NCBI GenBank assembly: GCA_016787445.1
Contig: JAEUTQ010000013.1
Coordinates: 1 to 52,951 of the forward strand
Reading direction: 5' to 3'
Source of the DNA: Bacteroidia bacterium
GTDB taxonomy: Bacteria > Bacteroidota > Bacteroidia > B-17B0 > Aurantibacillaceae
DNA: 52,951 bases
Part shown: in pieces, positions 1 to 8,451 of the stretch
Numbering within the stretch: position 1 is the first letter of the stretch
Layout: every line of letters starts with the position of its first letter
Notes under the pieces: model-generated
What the model was told of the DNA's origin: nothing
What the model saw: the letters and a program-made list of their open reading frames with translations, nothing else
Databases searched by the model: none
Program-made: the position numbers and the translations under genes

Positions 1-51
1 ATTGAAGATGCAATTGAAAAAGGTAAAAAGATTTTAGCTGAATCTAAATAA
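1..51 (+). CDS. atpD: ATP synthase F1 subunit beta, C-terminal end (partial)
   Basis: Only the last 16 codons and the stop are inside the window. They read as a charged helical tail (IEDAIEKGKKILAESK) of the kind that ends the F1 beta subunit. The stop codon shares one base with the start of the next gene (TAATG), the usual atpD-atpC coupling in Bacteroidota. The assignment rests mainly on this tail and on the epsilon subunit gene that follows. The 5' part lies outside the window. Confidence 0.8.
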   Translation: MEDAIEKGKKILAESK

Positions 52-287
52 TGAAAATCGAAATCATAACCCCCGATAAAAAACTTTTCGAAGGAAATGT
101 AAAATCAGCTACATTTCCCGGATCTGAAGGCTCTTTCGGTCTCTTAAACAATCATGCTTCCATGATTGCAACATTAAAAGCCGGCGAAATAGAACTTATC
201 GAGGATTCTAATAACACTTTAAAGTTCCCTGTTAAAGGTGGCGTAGTGGAAGTGTTAAAAAACAAGGTTATCGTACTGGCCGAGTAG
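51..287 (+). CDS. atpC: ATP synthase F1 subunit epsilon (short form)
   Basis: This is the epsilon subunit of the F1 sector of ATP synthase, a central-stalk protein at the cytoplasmic face of the membrane. The 78 residues correspond to the N-terminal beta-sandwich domain: an IITPDKKLFEG opening and a PGSEGSFGLLNNHASMIATL core are both typical. The C-terminal two-helix domain, which inhibits ATP hydrolysis in E. coli (about 138 aa in total), is absent, as is common in Bacteroidota. The start overlaps the atpD stop by one base, so translation is probably coupled. An intrinsic terminator follows the gene and ends the operon. Confidence 0.93.
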   Translation: MKIEIITPDKKLFEGNVKSATFPGSEGSFGLLNNHASMIATLKAGEIELIEDSNNTLKFPVKGGVVEVLKNKVIVLAE

Positions 288-311
288 TTTTGGCATTATG
301 TTTGTAATATT

Positions 312-342
312 AAAGGGAGTTCGAAAGTTCTCCCTTTTTTTA
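312..342 (+). terminator. Intrinsic terminator of the atp operon
   Basis: AAAGGGAG at 312-319 pairs with CTCCCTTT at 330-337 around a 10-base loop, and the T run extends to 341. It lies 25 bases after the atpC stop. Confidence 0.85.
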
Positions 343-382
343 TTGTTCTTTTTTATATATTGTGTAACCAATCAAATAGATT

Positions 383-877
383 ATGAAAAAACATTTTATC
401 CCTTTATTAATGAGTTTTATCCTCTTAGCCGGATTTAATTCACTAAATGCTCAGGTGAGCGGTAACGATTACCGGAAAGTAGTGCTTGATTTGCTTCCTG
501 AAGTTAATCTAGATAACAAGATTTTATTTATCAATGTATGGCAATCGTCAGACATTAATTCACGTGAAAACAATAAAGAATTTTTACGTGTAAGTAACAT
601 TTACAGCGCTGCCAAACTTAAAAACGGCTCTAAGGGAGTTGCTTTTATTAATTTATCCCTTGATAAAGACTTATACATGTGGATGATGAGTGTTAAGAAA
701 GATTCTGTTTCTTCTCCATCCACCTTAGATAATACCACTGCAAAATACGAAGCTATAACTAAATTATTCGGTGATTTTACCGGTAACGTTATTGTTGGCG
801 CTGATGGAAACATTATTGCTAAAGACATTAAAAAAGAAAATTGCTTTAACATTTTCCGTTCATTAATAACCCGCTAA
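383..877 (+). CDS. Secreted thioredoxin-like protein lacking the CxxC active site
   Basis: A 164-aa protein with a clear signal peptide (residues 1 to about 23, ending SLNAQ). The mature part looks like a TlpA/thioredoxin-like fold. A hydrophobic strand ILFINVW is followed at the active-site position by QSSDINSR, where redox enzymes have WCxxC. Near the end, VIVGADGNIIAKDI matches the late strand and turn of TlpA-like proteins, followed by a final helix. With both active-site cysteines missing it is unlikely to be an oxidoreductase; a binding or scaffold role is possible. It lies only 10 bp before the first giant surface protein gene and is probably co-transcribed with it. The fold assignment is an inference from pattern; the function is unknown. 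Confidence 0.7.
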   Translation: MKKHFIPLLMSFILLAGFNSLNAQVSGNDYRKVVLDLLPEVNLDNKILFINVWQSSDINSRENNKEFLRVSNIYSAAKLKNGSKGVAFINLSLDKDLYMWMMSVKKDSVSSPSTLDNTTAKYEAITKLFGDFTGNVIVGADGNIIAKDIKKENCFNIFRSLITR

Positions 878-887
878 AAACAACATC

Positions 888-3800
888 ATGAAAAAAATAT
901 TTTACTTTATTATTGCTGTTCTGTTTTTTGCGAATGATATTTTTTCGCAAGTGGTAACGGCTTCTGATTGTACAACCGCTGTTAACGTGTGTACAAGTAA
1001 CTCTTTTACTGTAGCGCCGGCCGGATCAGGCTTTGTTGATTTCACTACAGGTAGTAACGTATCAAATCCTACTAATAATCCTGCTGGTATTGTTCCTCCC
1101 GGAGGAAGTGGTTGCTTGAAAGCAGGTGAATTAAATCCAACTTGGATGATCATTAATATTCAAACTCCGGGAACATTAGAGTTTTCAATGGGTGCAGGAA
1201 CTGGTCCTGGTGCTCAATCGGGTTGTTATGACTGGATTATGTGGCCATATAACGCTACTACATGCGCCGGTATTAATGCAAACACACAAGCTCCTATTCG
1301 CTGCTGCTGGAACAATCATTGTTCAGGTGGTACAGGATTAGCGGCTCCTGCCAATATTCCGGCTGGTGGTTTTCCAGATGATTACGGAGCGCCAATTAAC
1401 GTGAATTGCGGTGATCGTTTCATTCTTTGTTTTTCTAACTATAGCAGCGTAAGTACTTCCGTTCCACTTAACTTTTTCGGAACAGCGGTAGTTTCATGTT
1501 CTCCTTTATCAAGTACCTTATCAATTGCCAGCAAATCTATTTGTCCTGGTGCTGTTGCTACACTATCAGTGCCTAGTTCGGCAGGTACAACTTACACTTG
1601 GCAGCCGGGCAACGTAACAGGTAACACTTTTACTGCTTCACCTGCTGTTACAACTAACTATACATTATTCGCAACCAACTCCTGCGGTACTTTTAGCGGA
1701 ACTGCTACAATATTTGTATCACCAGCTATCAATATTTCGTTTGCAAACACAAACGGTAACTGCTCCCCTCCGTCACTTGGTTCTTCAACTGTAACTGCAA
1801 CGGGAGGAAGTGGTACATTAACTTATTCATGGTCTCCAACCGGTGGTACTTCTACTGTTGCAAGTAACTTAACAACGAATGTTTATTCAATGACTGTTAC
1901 TGATGCAATTGGGTGTAAAGCTACTGCTACAACTGCCATAGTTGCTCCGGCTCCTTTATCGTTCTCATTAAACACAAGCACGGGCGGAACAGTATTAGCT
2001 TGTAACCCTAGCTCAATGACTATTAATGCAGTTAACACCTCAACACTTGCAAACGTTACTTACACCTGGAATCCGGGTAACTTTAATGGTAGTTCATTGA
2101 ATATTACAGCTCCGGGAGTTTACACTGTTGTAGGTCAGGACCAAACCGTTGGTTCATGTGTGGCAACACAAACTATTGCCATCTCGCAAAATACAACTGC
2201 TCCAACAATTACTGTAAATCCGACTTCAGCTAATATTTTATGTAATGGTGCGCCAGTAACTTTTACTGCCACTTCTTCAACCACATTAAACGTAGTTGGA
2301 CAATGGTTTGGCCCTCCGGGTGTGCCGTTAACCGGTGTTTCAAGTACACCTCTTTTAATGACTTGTAATGCGCCTGGAACTTATACAGTCGTATTTACCA
2401 ATGTTTCTACAGGATGTTCAAATACGCAAACGGTATCTGTTACATCTAACTCGCAAGTTCCAACCATGTCAGTAACTGCGAATTTAGGATATACCATTAC
2501 ATGTTCTGTACCATGTGTAAGTTTAGCTATTTCATCCACATCAACAGTTGCTCCGATTTCTTATTCATGGACTAACGTGACTACAAGCGCAATTTCTACA
2601 CCGGCGAACGGAGGTTATTCTGTTTGCGTTCCGGGAAATTACATAGCAGCGTTTAAAGATGGTTTCGGTTGTACGGTAACACAAACGGTAACTGTAATGA
2701 TTGATACTGCTCGTATTTTCCCTACAGCGATTACAAATTTACCAAGCAATAGCTATACATTAACGTGTACTAATAACACTTTATTGGCTACTGCCATCTC
2801 TAATCCTATGTTGTCTGCTAATAATTACAGTTGGACAGTTCCGCCAAATCTAACAACATTCACAAATCAAGTGATTGTTAATTTAGCAAATATCACTTCA
2901 AGTACATCACCAACTAACTACACGGTATTATGTACCAATCCTGTAAATGGTTGTGTTGGCAGACAACGCGTGCAGTTTTATAAAGACGTATTTGTACCTA
3001 GATATAACGCGGTATTTACGCCAAGTGCTATTACCTGTGCGAATCAGTGTGTGCAATTTTCACCTCAATTAGCAACCGGTACGTCAACCATTCCTATTAC
3101 ATTTACATTTACCTCACCTGCGCCTACTACAACTAATAATATACCTGGTTCTACTTTCTGCGCTCCGGGTACTTATACAATGGATTACACAAATAGTTTA
3201 AATGGATGTTCATCTGTAACTACTGCGGTTGTTCCGTTAAATACAGTTCCGCCTTCTACCGTTCCTTTGGCACCGGTACAAATTCCATGCGGACAAACAA
3301 CAACTATTATTACAGCCGGAACTACAACAACATCTACCAGTTACTCTTACACTTGGGCAGGTCCTCCGGGCGCAGGATTTAGTTGCGCTTCATGCTACAG
3401 TACCAGTGTAAATGCTCCTGGAACATACTTCGTTACCATCTATAATACGGTTAACGGTTGTCGAACATTTAATACGATTGACGTAACATCAGGTAGTTTA
3501 AATGTAAGCTTTACACCTAATCCGGCGGAGGGCTATGCACCGTTAGGAGTTAATTTTTCTAATAATTCTCCTTTCACTAGTAGTTCAGGTACAATTACCA
3601 CAGTTTGGAGTTATGGAAACGGACAAACAGCTACTACTACAAGTTTAGCAAACACTTATACCGGTAGTGCTACACCTTATCCAAATGGCAATACTACTTA
3701 TACGTCACCAGGAACTTATACTGTTTTCTTAATGATGACACAAACAACAGGCACTGCTTCATGTGTAGGTACAGCTACTGCTTTGGTTACGGTGGATATT

Positions 3801-4085
3801 CCGTCTGATTTAACTGTTCCTAATGTGTTTACACCGAACGGGGACGGAGTTAACGATAACTTTACTTTGTTAACGACTAACATCACCGACATTACATTTA
3901 CAGTGTTTGATCGTTGGGGAGTAAAAATGTATGATGTGAAGTCTGAATCCGGAAATGTTTCATGGGATGGTAAAAACTTTGGAGGAAAAGAAGTTCCTGT
4001 TGGAACGTACTTCTATATATTAAAGGCAAAAGGAAAAGATGGTGAAGATTATGAACAAAAAGGAAGTATGAGTTTGTTCCGTTAA
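888..4085 (+). CDS. Large T9SS type B secreted surface protein with Ig-like and PKD-like domains
   Basis: A 1065-aa protein with a signal peptide (about residues 1-20, ending DIFSQ). The N-terminal domain (about 25-205) is rich in Cys and Trp and contains LNPTWMIINIQTPGTLEFSM and DWIMWPYN. This pattern is seen at the front of many Bacteroidota surface proteins. Several divergent Ig-like domains follow, with YTWxPG and CSPPS/CNPSS turns, then a PKD-like domain (about 880-970). The last 93 residues (about 973-1065) are the gliding-motility-associated C-terminal domain used as a type B sorting signal by T9SS: VPNVFTPNGDGVNDNF, then FDRWG, W-DGK and PVGTYFYIL. The protein is therefore expected to cross the outer membrane through T9SS and stay on the surface or be released. 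Its Ig-like units are less uniform than those in the next three proteins. A strong terminator follows. The ligand is unknown. Confidence 0.88.
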   Translation: MKKIFYFIIAVLFFANDIFSQVVTASDCTTAVNVCTSNSFTVAPAGSGFVDFTTGSNVSNPTNNPAGIVPPGGSGCLKAGELNPTWMIINIQTPGTLEFSMGAGTGPGAQSGCYDWIMWPYNATTCAGINANTQAPIRCCWNNHCSGGTGLAAPANIPAGGFPDDYGAPINVNCGDRFILCFSNYSSVSTSVPLNFFGTAVVSCSPLSSTLSIASKSICPGAVATLSVPSSAGTTYTWQPGNVTGNTFTASPAVTTNYTLFATNSCGTFSGTATIFVSPAINISFANTNGNCSPPSLGSSTVTATGGSGTLTYSWSPTGGTSTVASNLTTNVYSMTVTDAIGCKATATTAIVAPAPLSFSLNTSTGGTVLACNPSSMTINAVNTSTLANVTYTWNPGNFNGSSLNITAPGVYTVVGQDQTVGSCVATQTIAISQNTTAPTITVNPTSANILCNGAPVTFTATSSTTLNVVGQWFGPPGVPLTGVSSTPLLMTCNAPGTYTVVFTNVSTGCSNTQTVSVTSNSQVPTMSVTANLGYTITCSVPCVSLAISSTSTVAPISYSWTNVTTSAISTPANGGYSVCVPGNYIAAFKDGFGCTVTQTVTVMIDTARIFPTAITNLPSNSYTLTCTNNTLLATAISNPMLSANNYSWTVPPNLTTFTNQVIVNLANITSSTSPTNYTVLCTNPVNGCVGRQRVQFYKDVFVPRYNAVFTPSAITCANQCVQFSPQLATGTSTIPITFTFTSPAPTTTNNIPGSTFCAPGTYTMDYTNSLNGCSSVTTAVVPLNTVPPSTVPLAPVQIPCGQTTTIITAGTTTTSTSYSYTWAGPPGAGFSCASCYSTSVNAPGTYFVTIYNTVNGCRTFNTIDVTSGSLNVSFTPNPAEGYAPLGVNFSNNSPFTSSSGTITTVWSYGNGQTATTTSLANTYTGSATPYPNGNTTYTSPGTYTVFLMMTQTTGTASCVGTATALVTVDIPSDLTVPNVFTPNGDGVNDNFTLLTTNITDITFTVFDRWGVKMYDVKSESGNVSWDGKNFGGKEVPVGTYFYILKAKGKDGEDYEQKGSMSLFR

Positions 4086-4103
4086 AAACAATTGCATTTT
4101 TTT

Positions 4104-4137
4104 AAAAAAGCCCTGAAAAAGTTCAGGGCTTTTTTTA
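4104..4137 (+). terminator. Intrinsic terminator after the first giant surface protein
   Basis: AAGCCCTGAA at 4108-4117 pairs with TTCAGGGCTT at 4122-4131 around a 4-base loop. The stem extends through an A run before it and a T run after it. Confidence 0.9.
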
Positions 4138-4176
4138 TGAAAGTTTTTAACAAAATTCTGCGTTGTTAAATTTCTT

Positions 4177-4188
4177 AAAATGAGTGAA
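4177..4188 (+). promoter_or_regulatory. Shared upstream motif AAAATGAGTGAA (copy 1)
   Basis: AAAATGAGTGAA lies 73 bp before the start of the 1294-aa surface protein gene. The identical 12-mer lies 55 bp before the 1218-aa gene at 14329-14340. A related copy (AAAGTTAGTGAAT) lies upstream of the 1929-aa gene. It may be a regulatory site for this gene family or a remnant of duplicated flanks. The role is inferred from position only. Confidence 0.35.
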
Positions 4189-4261
4189 TGGCATTTATGA
4201 GTTAGTACAGGAATTGAAGTTTCTAATACGATTTAAGAACTTTATGGAATAAATTAACTGC

Positions 4262-7200
4262 ATGAGAAGTCTTAAACTGTTTTTTGCTCTATTCATTACG
4301 CTATTTTCATTCCATCGCGTTAACGCTGGTCACGGAATGGCACTTGTAAATCCATCTTTCACTGTTGGTGCAACTGCCTTAACATTTACCGCTAGTTCTA
4401 ACGCTGCTACCTGTGGTGGCGGTCCATATTGGTTACAGGTTGAATTACGTTGTACTGCCGGTCAATTAACCGGTACACCTCCTGCTACCATGCAAACAAA
4501 CTTATTGAATTGGACAGGACCGGGTGTTACTTATAATAATTTCCCTTGGTATAATTCACTTTTGAATGTTCCAAATTATACATTAGGCAATTCCTGGCCG
4601 GATGCTTGTACAACAGAGCCTTATCATCCTGTTAATATTCCTTTCACAGGGTTGTGCCCGGGACAAACTTATTTCTTTTCTGCTCGTGAATGGGTTTCCG
4701 GAACAAACAGTGTTGGTCCTTGGACCACTCCAAGTTCATTTGTAGTACCAGGTGTTTTTGTACCATTGAACTTTAATATAGTAGCTACACCATCCGTTTT
4801 CTGTGCACCCGGAACTTCCACATTAAATGTAAATAGCATAACGGGAGGGTGTGGTCAGACAAGTGTCTTATGGTCGCCGGGCGGCTCCACTCTAAATACA
4901 ATAGTCGTCTCGCCCGCAGCTACAACAACTTATACAGCGCTCGTCAGTACGCCATGTAACACCTTAACAAAGGTCGTCACAGTAAGTGTTGTGCCAAATG
5001 TATCTGCAGCATTTACGCCTGTAAACTCAGCAACATGTACCGGATCTACTGTACAATTTAATCATACCGGAACAGCTGGTGTTTCACATACTTGGTCTGC
5101 GGCTCCGGCAGCAGGTGTAACTATTAATACAGTCAATTCTGCAAGTCCATCAATTACCTTCGCTAATCCGGGGAACTATGTCATTTCACATACAGTTTCA
5201 GCCGGCAGCTGTACTAATGTTGTGACTACAAACATCACCGTATCGGGTGTGGCTGTTACTTTTAGTACACCTAATTACACGCAATGTTTACAAGGAAATA
5301 GTTTTACTTTCAGTTCATCCTCTGCTGTTGGTACCCACACCTATGCATTTAATCCAACGGTCGGCGCACCTGCCACAGGAAGCACCGGCACATACGGACC
5401 TGTTAGTTTTACTGCACCAGGAACTTATACTGTAACTTATTCTAATAATAATGGTGGATGTACTGCAACCAGCTCATCTGTTGTAGTTATTAATCCACAA
5501 CCAACTGTTACAGCAAATAATAACGGACCAATTTGTACAACAAATACTGCAAGTTTAACCGGAACCGGAGGTGGTACTTATAACTGGTCGGGACCTGGAG
5601 GATTTACATCTGCTTTACAAAATCCAACTATACCAAACGTTGCCTTAACGAATGCCGGAGTTTATTCGCTAACCGTTACTTTGAACGGTTGTGTTGGAAC
5701 TGCGACAACTAACTTAGCAATTTCAACAACGACTGCTGCAGCCAATAATACCGGACCATATTGCGCCGGTGCAACCATTCAATTAAATGGAACTGCAGGA
5801 ACAAGTTATACCTGGACTGGTCCCGGTGGATTTACTTCTAATTTACAAAACCCTACCATTGCCAACTCAACTACTGCGATGAGCGGCACATATAGTTTAA
5901 CTGTAAATACAGGAGGTTGTGTTGCTTTAGCTACTACTTCTGTTACCGTAAATGCTTCGCCAACTCCAGCTGCGAGTAACACCGGGCCATATTGCGCCGG
6001 ATCAACAATACAATTGAATGTTGGAGCATTTGCTACTTATACTTGGAGCGGACCTGCTGCATTTACATCTAACGGTCAGAACCCAACGGTAACAAATGCA
6101 CAAGCTACAAACGGCGGTGTATATACTGTTTCTGTAACTGCTGCCGGCGGATGTATTGGTACATCAACAACAAATGTTGTAATTAATCCTTCTCCAAATC
6201 CTATTGCAGGAAGCAACAGTCCGGTTTGTTTAGGAAATGCTATAAATCTTACATCTAACGGTGGCGGGACCTACTCCTGGAGTGGGCCAAATGGCTTTAC
6301 CTCAGCTCTACAAAATCCGGTGATTGGTTCATCCACTGCATTAAATGCCGGTGTGTATAGCGTAACAGTAACTAACTTAGGTTGTACTGGTACATCATCT
6401 GTGAATGTATCGGTAATAAGCCCTACAGCTGCAGCAGCAAACACAGGACCTTATTGTGCTGGTTCAACCATTCAATTAAGCACTAGTGGTGCTTTGACCT
6501 ACACATGGACAGGACCAGGTGGTTATACTGCTAATACACAAAACCCAACCATTGCTGCTTCTACAACAGCCATGAGTGGCGTTTATAACGTAACATTAAG
6601 TGCGGGAACTTGTACAGCCACTGCCTCTACTACTATTGTGGTGAATCCTCTTCCATTGCCTACAATTTCAGCAAATGATCCTATTTGTGAAGGTGTTTCT
6701 TTAAATTTATCCGGAACCGGAGGCATAACTTATAGCTGGACCGGACCAAATGGATTTGTATCAAATTCTCAAAATCCAAGCATTCTTGTTTCATCTGTAA
6801 ATAACTCCGGAAACTATGTATTAACTGTAACTGACGCGAATGGATGTACAAATACAACAAATACTGTTGTTACAATTAATGCATTACCTACACCTGGTGC
6901 AACTGGCGGTGCTGCCTGTGAAAATAACAATATCCAATTAAACGCTAATGGAGGCTCAACTTATAGTTGGAGTGGTCCTAATGGATTTACTTCTAACCTT
7001 CAAAATCCGGTAATTGTAAGTGCTCCATTTGCTGCAAGTGGACAATATACAGTTGTTGTAACAACTGCAGCTGGTTGTTCCGGCACTACTTTTGTAAATG
7101 TAAATGTTACAGCTGCTCCTGCAGTTCAAATAAATGTGAATGGTCCAATTTGTGAAAACAATAATTTAAGTTTTACTGCAAATGGTGGTAGCACATATCA

Positions 7201-8146
7201 ATGGACCGGACCAAACGGATTCATTTCATCGCAACAAAATCCGGCAATTACTGCGGCCAATGCGAACACGAGCGGTATCTATACTGTAATAGTAACAGAT
7301 GCTAACGGTTGTTCAACCACGGCAACGGTTAATGCGGTTGTTAACCCAAATCCTACAGGAACGATACTATCTGGTAATGTGAAGGGCTGTACACCTGTTT
7401 GTGCAACATTCTCTCTTTCTTCAAATCCAGTAGTTGCCAGTGCAAATTGGAATTTAGGAGATGGGAATTCTGAAACAGGAGTTACATCAGTTAATCATTG
7501 CTATACAAGTTCAGGTGTATACACCTTAACAGCATTGTTTGTTGATCAAAATGGCTGCAACGGTTATGCTACTAGTACTGTGGAGGTAGTGCCTAGTCCT
7601 GTTGCAGATTTTAATTTTGCTCCTCTTAAACCAATCATCAATCAAGATCAGATTGTAACTTTCACTGATGCTTCACATGGTGGAAACATTGTAAGTTGGA
7701 ATTGGTTTTTCATGAGTACCGCAAACGCAACATCTAACATGCAAAATCCTACATATATGTACACAGAACCCGGTACTTATGCAGTTGCATTAGTTGTAAA
7801 AAATGACATTGGTTGTACAGACACTTTAATTAGACCGATTGTTGTTGGTGAAGATTTTGGTATTTATGTGCCTAATGCGTTTACACCAAATAACGATGGA
7901 ATTAATGATATCTTCCAGCCAAAAGGTTTCGGAATTGTAGATTATGAATTACAAATTTTTGACCGTTGGGGTGAGAAGATATTCGGAACAAAAACATTTG
8001 AAGAAGGTTGGAATGGAACACGTCAATCGAAAAACGATGTTAAATATGGAATACTCATGGATGGCACTTACACATGGTTAATTAATGTGAAAGATGTCTT
8101 TGGAAAAGCGCATGAGTTAAAAGGACACGTTACGTTAATCAAATAA
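4262..8146 (+). CDS. Giant T9SS type B surface protein with about eight Ig-like repeats
   Basis: A 1294-aa protein with a signal peptide (1 to about 22, ending RVNA). The N-terminal region (about 25-165) is different from its neighbours, with paired Cys and many Trp residues. After two or three diverged Ig-like domains comes an array of about eight units of roughly 75-80 aa. Each runs GPYCAG/PVCLG-xxIxLN, then YxWSGPxGFTSxxQNPxI, then GxYxVTV. This resembles the Ig-like domain family found with this sorting domain. Two PKD domains follow (NWNLGDGN and an FTDASHGGNIVSWNW region). The type B sorting domain (about 1198-1294) contains VPNAFTPNNDGINDIF and FDRWGEKIF and ends HVTLIK. It probably acts as a long, stiff adhesin or matrix protein outside the outer membrane. 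The gene has its own terminator. Confidence 0.88.
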   Translation: MRSLKLFFALFITLFSFHRVNAGHGMALVNPSFTVGATALTFTASSNAATCGGGPYWLQVELRCTAGQLTGTPPATMQTNLLNWTGPGVTYNNFPWYNSLLNVPNYTLGNSWPDACTTEPYHPVNIPFTGLCPGQTYFFSAREWVSGTNSVGPWTTPSSFVVPGVFVPLNFNIVATPSVFCAPGTSTLNVNSITGGCGQTSVLWSPGGSTLNTIVVSPAATTTYTALVSTPCNTLTKVVTVSVVPNVSAAFTPVNSATCTGSTVQFNHTGTAGVSHTWSAAPAAGVTINTVNSASPSITFANPGNYVISHTVSAGSCTNVVTTNITVSGVAVTFSTPNYTQCLQGNSFTFSSSSAVGTHTYAFNPTVGAPATGSTGTYGPVSFTAPGTYTVTYSNNNGGCTATSSSVVVINPQPTVTANNNGPICTTNTASLTGTGGGTYNWSGPGGFTSALQNPTIPNVALTNAGVYSLTVTLNGCVGTATTNLAISTTTAAANNTGPYCAGATIQLNGTAGTSYTWTGPGGFTSNLQNPTIANSTTAMSGTYSLTVNTGGCVALATTSVTVNASPTPAASNTGPYCAGSTIQLNVGAFATYTWSGPAAFTSNGQNPTVTNAQATNGGVYTVSVTAAGGCIGTSTTNVVINPSPNPIAGSNSPVCLGNAINLTSNGGGTYSWSGPNGFTSALQNPVIGSSTALNAGVYSVTVTNLGCTGTSSVNVSVISPTAAAANTGPYCAGSTIQLSTSGALTYTWTGPGGYTANTQNPTIAASTTAMSGVYNVTLSAGTCTATASTTIVVNPLPLPTISANDPICEGVSLNLSGTGGITYSWTGPNGFVSNSQNPSILVSSVNNSGNYVLTVTDANGCTNTTNTVVTINALPTPGATGGAACENNNIQLNANGGSTYSWSGPNGFTSNLQNPVIVSAPFAASGQYTVVVTTAAGCSGTTFVNVNVTAAPAVQINVNGPICENNNLSFTANGGSTYQWTGPNGFISSQQNPAITAANANTSGIYTVIVTDANGCSTTATVNAVVNPNPTGTILSGNVKGCTPVCATFSLSSNPVVASANWNLGDGNSETGVTSVNHCYTSSGVYTLTALFVDQNGCNGYATSTVEVVPSPVADFNFAPLKPIINQDQIVTFTDASHGGNIVSWNWFFMSTANATSNMQNPTYMYTEPGTYAVALVVKNDIGCTDTLIRPIVVGEDFGIYVPNAFTPNNDGINDIFQPKGFGIVDYELQIFDRWGEKIFGTKTFEEGWNGTRQSKNDVKYGILMDGTYTWLINVKDVFGKAHELKGHVTLIK
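5511..7350 (+). repeat. Ig-like repeat array inside the 1294-aa protein gene
   Basis: About eight tandem units of roughly 230 bp, recognisable from recurring Cys-containing heads (NNGPICTT, NTGPYCAG twice, NSPVCLG, NTGPYCAG, NDPICEG, GGAACEN, NGPICEN) and a WSGP/WTGP core. The coordinates are approximate. Confidence 0.75.
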
Positions 8147-8169
8147 TAAAATATCTTCATTTATATTTT

Positions 8170-8197
8170 AAAGGCCAACAAGTTTGTTGGCCTTTTT
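8170..8197 (+). terminator. Intrinsic terminator after the 1294-aa protein gene
   Basis: AAAGGCCAACAA at 8170-8181 is followed almost at once by its reverse complement TTGTTGGCCTTT at 8184-8195, then T residues. Confidence 0.88.
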
Positions 8198-8398
8198 GTT
8201 TTATTAATTTGTTCAATTTAACTTTCTAATTCCATTTAGGTGCTTTTTTACTTAAACACTTGATTATCATTTGTTTAATTTTGTTAATATTTTGTTTTTT
8301 GCATTTAAATATCTAATAATCAGGTTTTTAATTTTTAAGACAATTAAAGGCCATGAGCATTAAAGTTAGTGAATGAATAGAATAAATGAGTAGACAAA

Positions 8399-8429
8399 TT
8401 GACAAAAGTCAACGATAAAAATACATTTA
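8399..8429 (+). promoter_or_regulatory. Candidate Bacteroidota-type promoter for the 1929-aa protein gene
   Basis: TTG at 8399-8401 and TACATTTA at 8422-8429 are separated by 20 bp. This is close to the Bacteroidota consensus (TTTG, about 20 bp, TAnnTTTG), with the last base of the -7 element differing. A very similar TAAATTTA lies at 14369-14376 before the next paralogue but without a clear -33 element. Confidence 0.4.
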
Positions 8430-8451
8430 CCATAACTAACAACAACCCAAC

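Larger units (their letters stand above)
8147..8451. other. 305-bp intergenic region, AT-rich
   Basis: It holds the terminator of the upstream gene (8170-8197), a diverged copy of the family motif (about 8361-8376, AAAGTTAGTGAATGA), an AAATGAGT at 8384-8391, and a candidate promoter just before the next gene. No open reading frame or RNA gene is apparent in the rest. Confidence 0.6.

Noticed and set aside
297..304. TATGTTTG as a -7 promoter element for the thioredoxin-like gene
   Set aside because: It lies before the atp terminator and has no TTTG at the right distance upstream, so it would drive a transcript straight into a terminator.
4830..5000. Patch with more C/G-rich codons in the 1294-aa gene (a similar one at about 9780-9950) as a sign of transfer
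   Set aside because: The frame and domain pattern continue without a break, the patches are short, and composition could not be measured here.
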